From Oscillibacter faecalis_A (GTDB lineage Bacteria > Bacillota > Clostridia > Oscillospirales > Oscillospiraceae): DNA of 64,000 bases. Below are positions 57,409 through 64,000 of this stretch, piece after piece. A model generated the notes under the pieces. The model was not told the origin of the DNA. It was given only the letters and a program-made list of their open reading frames with translations, and made no database searches. Position numbers and translations under genes: made by a program. Where the stretch lies: contig NZ_JARFXX010000004.1 of assembly GCF_029218125.1 (NCBI RefSeq), positions 62,001-126,000 on the forward strand, in the 5' to 3' direction. Numbering within the stretch: position 1 is the stretch's first letter; the number at the start of each line of letters is the position of its first letter.

Positions 57409-59136
57409 TCAGATGGCCCAGCTCTGGCTTTCGGTCTGCAAATCCACCATGTGGGTATACAGTCCATCGCAGGCATAGAGCGCATCGGGCGCACCCTGCT
57501 CAGCCACCACGCCGTCGGACAGCACCACGATTTTGTCCGCCCCGGCTACGGTGCGCATCCGGTGGGCGATGATAAGGACAGTTTTGTGTTTTATGAGCCG
57601 GGAAAGTGCCTCCTGAATGGCAGTTTCGTTCTCCACGTCCAGACTGGCGGTGGCCTCGTCCAGCAGAATGATGGGCGCATCCTTCAGGAAGGCGCGGGCA
57701 ATGGAAATGCGCTGACGCTCGCCGCCGGAAAGGGCGCAGCCATTCTCGCCGATGTTCGTGTTCCACTTGTCCGGCAGCTTTTCGGCAAATTCCTCGCAGT
57801 TTGCCAGCTTTGCCGCCGCAAGGACCTCCTCGTCGGTGGCACCTTTGCGCCCCAGACGGATATTTTCCAGTATCGTGTTGTCAAAAAGAGTCACATCCTG
57901 AAACACGATGGAATACAGGCTCATGAGCCTTTCCGGGTCGATTCGAGAAACCTCCATGCCGCCCACGGTGATGCTGCCCTTCTGGTAGTCCCAGAACCGT
58001 GCCGCCAGCCGGGAAACGGTAGTCTTGCCACCGCCGGAGGGGCCCACCAGTGCCGTGACCTCCCCCTGCCTTGCAGTAAAGGAGACATCCCGCAGCACCG
58101 TTTCGCCGGAGTTGTAGGCAAAGCCCACATGGTCGAACACGATATCGCAGCCCTGATTGGTCAGCTGCTCGCTGCCGGTCTGCAGGGGAGCGTCCAGAAT
58201 CTCGTTCATCCGCCCCACATTGGTGCGCATGGCAATGACCGCCGCCAGATTCTGCAACGCGCCCTGCATAGGGTCATACATCCGGGAAGCCGCCATCAGG
58301 AACAGAAACAGGGTCAGCACATCGATACTGCCCTGCACCAGCAGCACCGAGCCGGTGAGTGCCACCGATGCAATGCCCAGCTTGAGCACCATGCTCGCAG
58401 AGGACACAAACAGCGCTGTTTCCAGTTCTGCTGCGATGGACTGCTTTTCCACAGCCCGAATTTTGCCGGAAAGACCGGACAGATAACGCTGCTCCGCATT
58501 GCTGGCTTTCAGGTCCCGGAGGGTTTCGATGTACTCCTGAATGCCGTCCGCACAAGCCATTTTCGCCGCCATGGTCTTGGCCTGCACCTTGTCCTGCACC
58601 CGGTAGCTGCCCACCACGATGGCGGCGGATACCGGGATGACCCACAATGCCGCCAGCGCCATACGTCCGTTAAAGGCGAACAGGCTCAGGGCAATGAGCA
58701 CCGTGGAAATGAGGGAACCGAACAGACCGGGGATGAAGTGGGAGCAGTCCTTTTCCAGCACCTCGCAGTCTGCCATGATGGTGCTGGTCAGGTCGGCAAG
58801 ATCCCGCTTGCCGAAAAAGGACAGGGGCAGCTTGCGCAGCCGTTCCGCAAGGGTCAGGCGGCGGGTGCCGCTCTCTTTATAAGTCGTAAAATAGGTGCCG
58901 TTGTACTGGAACCATGTGGTCAGCAAAATCAGCGCAAAGCAGCCCAGGCACCCCAGCAGATAAAAACCTTTTCTCCCGCTCGTGGAGCCTGCCAGCAGAT
59001 CTTTTACCAGGAGATACAGCAGCCCGGTGGGCAGCATGAACGCCATATTTTGGAACGCACAGGCCAGAATGCCCTTTACAAGCCCCTTTGCGCCCTCCGG
59101 GGAGCTGGCCGTGGCGTGTTGAATTATTTCGATCAT
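57409..59136 (-). CDS. ABC transporter, permease-ATPase
   Basis: A 575-residue half-exporter. Six membrane helices (FQNMAFMLPTGLLYLLVKDLL, YLLGCLGCFALILLTTWF and others) followed by the ATPase: Walker A GPSGGGKTT, signature LSGGERQRISIARAF, Walker B IILLDEATASLD, and the H-loop AHRM. The start (ATG 59136) is 2 bases after the partner's stop, so they act as a heterodimer. The family is the type that handles peptides, siderophores or drugs (YbtPQ/IrtAB-like). Confidence 0.93.
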   Translation of the reverse strand: MIEIIQHATASSPEGAKGLVKGILACAFQNMAFMLPTGLLYLLVKDLLAGSTSGRKGFYLLGCLGCFALILLTTWFQYNGTYFTTYKESGTRRLTLAERLRKLPLSFFGKRDLADLTSTIMADCEVLEKDCSHFIPGLFGSLISTVLIALSLFAFNGRMALAALWVIPVSAAIVVGSYRVQDKVQAKTMAAKMACADGIQEYIETLRDLKASNAEQRYLSGLSGKIRAVEKQSIAAELETALFVSSASMVLKLGIASVALTGSVLLVQGSIDVLTLFLFLMAASRMYDPMQGALQNLAAVIAMRTNVGRMNEILDAPLQTGSEQLTNQGCDIVFDHVGFAYNSGETVLRDVSFTARQGEVTALVGPSGGGKTTVSRLAARFWDYQKGSITVGGMEVSRIDPERLMSLYSIVFQDVTLFDNTILENIRLGRKGATDEEVLAAAKLANCEEFAEKLPDKWNTNIGENGCALSGGERQRISIARAFLKDAPIILLDEATASLDVENETAIQEALSRLIKHKTVLIIAHRMRTVAGADKIVVLSDGVVAEQGAPDALYACDGLYTHMVDLQTESQSWAI

Positions 59137-59138
59137 CC

Positions 59139-60908
59139 TTACCCCTCCTTTGCGACCTTCCACTGCACCGATGCCTGATACTCCTGCCACATCCGGGCAA
59201 ACAGACCGTTCTGCGTGCACAGCTCGTCCTTTGTGCCGAATTCTGCAATTTGCCCATCCTGCACCACATAGATGCAGTCGGCGTTGGCTACGGTGGACAG
59301 GCGGTGTGCGATCATCAGCACGGTTTTGCCCTTGGCAAGCCGGGCAAAGGCTGCCTGCACCTTAGCTTCATTGTCCGGGTCGGCAAAAGCGGTGGCCTCG
59401 TCCAGAATCAGGATGGGTGCATTTTTCAGCATGGCGCGGGCAATGGCAATGCGCTGCTGCTCGCCGCCGGACAGATACACGCCCTTGGTGCCGATAACGG
59501 TATGGATGCCCGCCGGGAACTTTTCTATAATATCCATGCACTGCGCCGCTTTCAACGCTGCCAGCACCTCGGCTTCGGTGGCCTGCGGTCTGCCCAGACG
59601 GACATTATCCAGAATGCTGCCCTTGAGCAGGCGGCTGTTCTGGAACACAAAGGAGATGGTATCCATCAGCTCTTCCTTGGGGATTGCCCGCACATCCGCT
59701 CCGCCCACCCGGACGCTGCCGCTCTGCACATCAAAGAACCGGCAGACAAGGTTTGCCAGCGTAGATTTTCCGCCGCCGGAGGGGCCTACAAAAGCCACAG
59801 TCCGTCCCGGCTGAATCTCCAGCGAAACGCCCTTGATAACCTCGTTTTTTCCGTCGTAGCTGAAATGCACATTCTGTAGCGCGACAGAAGCATCCTGCGG
59901 GTGCTGCGGAACAGCCTGAACCTGCATGGGTGCTGCCTCCAGCACCGAGTCGATGCGTGTCAGCGCATCCGCTACCACCATCTTGTTCTCGCTCATGTAC
60001 ATTATGCGGGTCAAAGTCAGGGAGATCACCGGCGTGATGATGATATAGAACAGCAGGTTCAGCAGAAATTCCGGGGTCACGCCGTGTATCGTGAACAGCA
60101 GCCCGCCTGCAATCAGAAGGGCGAACACGCCGTTGACGGCGGCGGTGTAGAACATCATGGGCAGGCGCAGGTCTTTGGTGTAGGAGACGACCCACTTTTC
60201 GTACTCATCAATGGTGGCCTTGAACTTTTTGAAGGAAAACACACTCTGCCCGAAGGTCTTGACCACCGGAATGCCCCGGACGTATTCCACTGCCTCGTTG
60301 GACATGGCCTCCAAGGCGTTGCCGTACTGCCGCATTTTTTCAACCATCCGCTTGCCGGTCATGGTCGCCATAATGAGGAAAGCCAGCACTACCGGCGCAA
60401 GGCTCAGCAGCCCCAGCCTCCAGTCGAACGCCAACAGCAGCACCAGCAGCCCCACCGGGGTGGCGATGGCGTTGTACTGGTCGGGCAGCTGGTGGGCAAG
60501 ATAGGTCTCGGCGGCTCCGGTGCTCTCGTGGATGATCTTGCGCAGCTTACCGCTGCCGAAGTTCTCGGCAAAGCCCAGCGGCAGCAGTGCCAGATGCTCC
60601 GACACTGCCAGCCGCAGATTGGTCGCCACCCGGAACGCCGACAGATGGGAGCACATCAGCGCCGCAATGTAAATAAGGTAAGACAGCACTGCAAATAACA
60701 CTGCCATCCAGCCGTAATGCGGGATGTTCACCGCCTGCGCATAGTTTGGCGCCGCGTTCAGCACATCCCGCAGGATCTTCCAGATGTACACAAAAGGCAC
60801 CAGCGCCACCAGCGCACTGGCCCCGGACAACACCCACGAAGCGTAGGTGAAATATCGGTAGTTCCCGGCGTAACCCATCAGCCGGGAAAGATCAGACTGT
60901 TTTTTCAC
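59139..60908 (-). CDS. ABC transporter, permease-ATPase (partner)
   Basis: A 589-residue half-exporter of the same class. Membrane part (YASWVLSGASALVALVPFVYIW, LSLAPVVLAFLIMATM), ATPase with Walker A GPSGGGKST, signature LSGGEQQRIAIARAM, Walker B ILILDEATAFADP, and H-loop AHRL. The D-loop has FADPDNE in place of SLD, seen in such asymmetric pairs. GTG start at 60908 with GAAGGAGG upstream. First gene of the exporter pair. Confidence 0.93.
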   Translation of the reverse strand: MKKQSDLSRLMGYAGNYRYFTYASWVLSGASALVALVPFVYIWKILRDVLNAAPNYAQAVNIPHYGWMAVLFAVLSYLIYIAALMCSHLSAFRVATNLRLAVSEHLALLPLGFAENFGSGKLRKIIHESTGAAETYLAHQLPDQYNAIATPVGLLVLLLAFDWRLGLLSLAPVVLAFLIMATMTGKRMVEKMRQYGNALEAMSNEAVEYVRGIPVVKTFGQSVFSFKKFKATIDEYEKWVVSYTKDLRLPMMFYTAAVNGVFALLIAGGLLFTIHGVTPEFLLNLLFYIIITPVISLTLTRIMYMSENKMVVADALTRIDSVLEAAPMQVQAVPQHPQDASVALQNVHFSYDGKNEVIKGVSLEIQPGRTVAFVGPSGGGKSTLANLVCRFFDVQSGSVRVGGADVRAIPKEELMDTISFVFQNSRLLKGSILDNVRLGRPQATEAEVLAALKAAQCMDIIEKFPAGIHTVIGTKGVYLSGGEQQRIAIARAMLKNAPILILDEATAFADPDNEAKVQAAFARLAKGKTVLMIAHRLSTVANADCIYVVQDGQIAEFGTKDELCTQNGLFARMWQEYQASVQWKVAKEG

Positions 60909-61047
60909 GAAAAGACCTCCTTCAAATAATTTTTATGCAAACTGGTATGATCGCGGCTGCACGGAATGGTGCAGCTCCAGGCAAAGGAATCGTGAAGAAG
61001 CACCTTGCTTTCCGATTCAGGCATCACCGATGAAACAGAAGTAGGAT

Positions 61048-61680
61048 TCAAGGTCGTTCTTTGTTGCCTGTAATAAAGTAGTCGCAATACTCTCCGCCAT
61101 TCGCCAGCGTCTGTTTCCTGTGCAGAACGCCATGCTGAAGCGTGATCATCACTTCGTCAAGCTCGCAGAACAACGGCATAAGTTCGGAAACACCGAGATT
61201 TCGCGCATAGGAACAGATGGGGCAGCGGGTGATGCGGTAGTAGCAGGCACCCTCATACGGCTGCCCGACAAAATCCACCTTGAAGGAGGTCGGGTATTCC
61301 GCCTCCTTTTCGGGCGTATACCACTTGGCGTATTTGACAACACTCTTTTTGTTCTCCGCCTTACCCTTGTCGGTATTCAAGTCGGTCTTTGCAAAGTACC
61401 ACTTGATATGATAGAGTGAGCGGCGCATCATTTCCTGCACGGTTTCCGGCGGGATTTTTTTCTCACTTGCCACATAGGGTGCGACAAAGGCAAGGGCAAA
61501 CAGCTCGTTGTACGCCATTGGGTTATCGTCACCGATGTCGTCCGCTTTCTCGACCAGTTCACGATAGACTTTTTTGCTCTTTTTCATGATGTCAGCGGCA
61601 TATTCCCTGCCGTATTTCTCTGCCAGAACCTTTTTCATCGGGCTTTTGAACATCCAGAAATAAAAACCGTTATATTTCAT
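61048..61680 (-). CDS. L-2-amino-thiazoline-4-carboxylate hydrolase-like protein
   Basis: A 210-residue protein with the end motif TRCPICSYARNLG and later LMPLFCELDEVMITLQHGVLHRKQTLANGGEYCDY, as in the ATC-hydrolase family. In Pseudomonas such enzymes open the thiazoline ring in cysteine making; in Clostridia they are common beside ABC exporters and methyltransferases, with unknown substrate. ATG 61680 is used. About 140 bp separate it from the ABC gene. Confidence 0.82.
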   Translation of the reverse strand: MKYNGFYFWMFKSPMKKVLAEKYGREYAADIMKKSKKVYRELVEKADDIGDDNPMAYNELFALAFVAPYVASEKKIPPETVQEMMRRSLYHIKWYFAKTDLNTDKGKAENKKSVVKYAKWYTPEKEAEYPTSFKVDFVGQPYEGACYYRITRCPICSYARNLGVSELMPLFCELDEVMITLQHGVLHRKQTLANGGEYCDYFITGNKERP

Positions 61681-61832
61681 ATCGCTTTTCCTCCCGTGAT
61701 TTATTTGCAGACCCAAAAAACGCAGCCCAGCCGCCGAGGGGACAGGCCATCATTGCATCCATATACCGCTTAGCAGTCTTGCCTACATAATTTCCGCAAG
61801 GGAACGGTCAGCTTTCGCTGATGCCACACTGA

Positions 61833-62624
61833 TTACTTTCTTCCCACCAACAGGGTCGAACCGTGCAGCATCAGCCGTTTGGCTTCCTTGGGGGTCATAA
61901 ATTTGCCCGTTGTCGTATCGATCAGTTCCACACGCTCATAGCCCATCTCCCTGAGCTTTTGGACAAACGCCTGCATATCCCCGTATCGCCGCTCAGACAT
62001 CAGGTCATGGATGGCAAACGTTCCACCTTTTTTCAACACCCGCAGCGTTTCCAGCAAAAGCGCCTGCTTATCCTCTCCGGTGATGTTGTGATAGACATAG
62101 TTGCTTGTCACCGCATCAAAACTCTCATCCAGAAAATCCAGCTTCACAGCGTTCCCGCGTTGGAACGAAATATTTGTCACGCCCTCTGCGGCGGCATTCT
62201 TTTCGCACAACGGCAGACTGAAGGAAGCATATTCCTTGCCCCAGCGGTCGATGCCAATCATTTTTCCCTGCGGGTTTCGTTTGGCACAGGCAATGGTCAG
62301 CGCACCGCTGCCGCAGCCCACATCCAGCCCAATGCCGCCCTCTGGCAGGGTGACATAATGCGCGGTTCCTTCGATGATCTGCTTTGAGAGCTTGCGTTCG
62401 CCGTCATAGGAAAAGCTCCGATAGGCATGCACGCACCACTCGGTGTACTTTGCACAGATGACAAAGGCGATGCCGAATACCACCCCCAGCGCAATGCGCA
62501 GTTTTCCGCTCACACCGATTCCGAATACGCCAAAGATGAGCAGCAGCGCAAGCGACAGCACTGTTCCGGCAATCAACGAATACAACATCCCTTTGGGGAT
62601 CCAGTTTTTGTAATCAGGTTTCAT
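61833..62624 (-). CDS. Membrane-linked SAM methyltransferase
   Basis: A 263-residue protein with two N-terminal membrane helices (GMLYSLIAGTVLSLALLLIFGV and LRIALGVVFGIAFVICA) and a class I methyltransferase domain: motif I GLDVGCGSGALTIA, then IGIDRW, DESFDAVTSNYVYHN, and VLKKGGTFAIHDLM. ATG 62624 has AAGGAG 8 bases upstream. Often near ABC exporters and ATC-hydrolase genes in Clostridia. Its substrate could be a lipid or a small molecule. Confidence 0.9.
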   Translation of the reverse strand: MKPDYKNWIPKGMLYSLIAGTVLSLALLLIFGVFGIGVSGKLRIALGVVFGIAFVICAKYTEWCVHAYRSFSYDGERKLSKQIIEGTAHYVTLPEGGIGLDVGCGSGALTIACAKRNPQGKMIGIDRWGKEYASFSLPLCEKNAAAEGVTNISFQRGNAVKLDFLDESFDAVTSNYVYHNITGEDKQALLLETLRVLKKGGTFAIHDLMSERRYGDMQAFVQKLREMGYERVELIDTTTGKFMTPKEAKRLMLHGSTLLVGRK

Positions 62625-62676
62625 ATGCAAGACTCCTTTTTTTCATTGGGTGTGCTTTTTCACGGAAAGACTTCCT

Positions 62677-62850
62677 TCAAAAAATTTTCTGCAAAAATGT
62701 TTCCATCAAATCAAGATACCGTTCCGCCTGAACGATAAAGCCTACATGACCGCCCGGAACCGTGCGAATCTCTGCATCCAGTTTCCGAAACAGTTGTGCA
62801 AAACGGTTCTGATGCACTTCTGCAAAAGCCGCAGATAATTCAGCAATCGC
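62677..62850 (-). pseudogene. C-terminal remnant of an alpha/beta hydrolase
   Basis: The minus frame reads AELSAAFAEVHQNRFAQLFR, then KLDAEIRTVPGGHVGFIVQA and ERYLDLMETFLQKIF with a stop. GGHVGF carries the typical catalytic His of an alpha/beta hydrolase. The N-terminal two-thirds with the nucleophile are missing. After it, GAAGGAAGTCTTTCCGTGAA repeats the RBS and start of the ABC gene at 60908, so a second exporter start was probably lost here as well. Confidence 0.75.
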
Positions 62851-62852
62851 TG

Positions 62853-63560
62853 TCAGCCCGCGAGATGCGCGAAGTACTTTTTCTCATACACCGCAGCTGC
62901 GATGCACCAGACCATGATGGCACTGTTCGTGCTGCTCTGGCTCATTACGGACATCCATGTATCGACAGGCACCTGCATCGCTTGGGCAATATCCGGGACG
63001 CCTGCCAGCAGAATGTTCCATATGACCGGGTGAAAAGCCAGCATCCACCGGGGATAACGGGTCTTGCCCGCAAGCAGCATCACGAAATGGATGCCGAAAG
63101 CCAGTATCATCGGAACGTACATCGGCGCAATGGCGGGGAGCATGCCGTCCTGATAGGCCGTGACCGCCGCGATAGCCGCTTCTTCTCCGATGCGCGGACC
63201 CAGATAGGTGGTGAACCACGCCATGGTTGCCACCCAGGTATGGATCGTCAGCGCCACTGCAACGGTGAAAATTCCGCACAGGTACTGAACGGACTTTGTT
63301 TTCCTATACTTTGCGTCAATGTCCGCATTCAGCGCTTTTACCACAAAGTAATAGAGAAAGCCGCCGACCGCGCCCAGCCCCACGGTCAGGACTGACCGCC
63401 ACAGGCCGTAAGCGCCGGACAGATAGTAGGCGCGGTCAAACATTCCGGTGTCCGCTTCCTGAAGCGGAACGCAGCTCAGCAGCCAATCGCCAGCCGACAT
63501 CAGAACAGCGCCGATCGCACCGAGTATGCAGCCTCGGAGGAACTTTTCACTCGTTTCCAT
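62853..63560 (-). CDS. DUF6796-like membrane protein
   Basis: A 235-residue protein with about six membrane helices (FLRGCILGAIGAVLMSAGDWLL, SVLTVGLGAVGGFLYYFVVKAL, MYVPMILAFGIHFVMLLAG, MLAFHPVIWNILLAGVPD). ATG 63560 with GGAGGTGAGAG upstream is chosen. The GDWLLS segment and a WMSVMSQSSTNSAIMVWC end recall the DUF6796 family. Function unknown. Confidence 0.75.
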   Translation of the reverse strand: METSEKFLRGCILGAIGAVLMSAGDWLLSCVPLQEADTGMFDRAYYLSGAYGLWRSVLTVGLGAVGGFLYYFVVKALNADIDAKYRKTKSVQYLCGIFTVAVALTIHTWVATMAWFTTYLGPRIGEEAAIAAVTAYQDGMLPAIAPMYVPMILAFGIHFVMLLAGKTRYPRWMLAFHPVIWNILLAGVPDIAQAMQVPVDTWMSVMSQSSTNSAIMVWCIAAAVYEKKYFAHLAG

Positions 63561-63619
63561 CTCTCTCACCTCCAATTGCAGTTCGTAATTCTGCTTTTCA
63601 TTTGGCAATTTCCTCCTTC

Positions 63620-64000
63620 TTAGAAGATCAAAACGACAATACCGCCGACAATTGCCGCTCCTGCGACCCAGATCAACGCCAGTATGCTTCGCTTTTTCAG
63701 CACCTGCCGCCAGGTCTGCACGAACGGCGCATCTTCAAGCCTTGGCAGCACCCAAAACTGGCTGTGCCCGACCCATAGCTTGTCGATTACAACGCCATCG
63801 TAAACATTCATGACCTCAAGAAACAGCAGCGCCTGCCAATAGGCTTCACCAAAGATAGAAGCCCTGTTCCACATACCAATAATCAGCACAAGAGCAGCAA
63901 GCATCACGATGTAAAATGAAATCATAAAGCGCTTTCGTTTCCGGTTCATCGTATTGCGGTCGATCAGTCCCAGCTCAATGGCTTGGTCCTGCACCTCCTT
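63620..64000 (-). CDS. Membrane protein, 5' end outside window
   Basis: The frame is open to the window edge, so the N-terminal part is missing. Seen are three membrane segments (FMISFYIVMLAALVLIIGMW, EAYWQALLFLEVMNVYDGVVID, SILALIWVAGAAIVGGIVVLIF) and the conserved WVGHSQFW motif. A possible GTG start lies at 63994 after AAGGAG, yet the residues before it remain in frame. Family role unknown. Confidence 0.65.
   Translation of the reverse strand, partial: KEVQDQAIELGLIDRNTMNRKRKRFMISFYIVMLAALVLIIGMWNRASIFGEAYWQALLFLEVMNVYDGVVIDKLWVGHSQFWVLPRLEDAPFVQTWRQVLKKRSILALIWVAGAAIVGGIVVLIF

Noticed and set aside
57451..59178. 575-codon plus frame opposite the ABC gene
   Set aside because: Shadow of the ABC exporter gene, which has all ATPase motifs.

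Overview
The window is a chromosomal segment of an anaerobic, fairly GC-rich member of the Clostridia. It most resembles Oscillospirales (the Oscillibacter/Flavonifractor/Dysosmobacter group), but that is inferred from gene content and cannot be proved without a search. Pointers are a Phe T-box before pheS, a glmS ribozyme, an alr-mazF pair, several small iron-sulfur and flavodiiron redox proteins, and tandem large serine recombinases.

Region 1 (1-18.8 kb) is core housekeeping: the 3' part of pckA, ireB, pheST under a T-box, nnrD, a lipoprotein gene, alr, mazF, nrdR, a DUF421/DUF4363 pair, and an amino-sugar block (glmM, a left-handed beta-helix protein, glmS under its ribozyme). A secreted SLH-GH25 muramidase closes it. 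At the 3' ends of pheT and glmS sits the same kind of palindromic element (about 130-145 bp), followed each time by a second copy of the host gene's last 54-67 coding bases. This is the most unusual structure in the window.

Region 2 (18.9-30.9 kb) is a mosaic of mobile DNA. It holds a serine-recombinase fragment, an abortive-infection/tyrosine-integrase chimera, BRO-N, low-molecular-weight phosphatase, DUF1016 and metallophosphoesterase genes, three overlapping serine-recombinase genes, a sigma-like factor whose ribosome-binding site lies in a long hairpin, a 12-bp minisatellite, a broken GAF/winged-helix/BTAD regulator and two XRE repressors.

Region 3 (31.1-51.5 kb) is an oxygen- and redox-defence island: DUF134-NifX fusion, Crp/Fnr regulator, rubrerythrin, desulfoferrodoxin, rubredoxin, a ferredoxin-thioredoxin-reductase-like operon with thioredoxin, CoA-disulfide reductase-rhodanese and a small alarmone synthetase, then an Rrf2 regulator with an acyl-CoA dehydrogenase-EtfA-rubredoxin fusion and a flavodiiron protein, class Ia ribonucleotide reductase, a nitroreductase, a second flavodiiron protein, trxA-trxB, Rrf2/rhodanese, and ferritin. 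Three promoters (rubrerythrin, ferredoxin-thioredoxin-reductase-like, trx) carry a TGTGAC-N3-GTCACA palindrome 30-32 bp from the -10, suggesting one regulon of the local Crp/Fnr protein.

Region 4 (51.6-64 kb) holds a group II intron-like RNA remnant, a large lipoprotein divergent from a LytTR/GHKL two-component pair, a second truncated copy of the GAF regulator, and a peptide- or siderophore-type heterodimeric ABC exporter cluster with an ATC-hydrolase-like protein, a membrane methyltransferase, a hydrolase remnant and membrane proteins. No tRNA, rRNA or CRISPR array was found.
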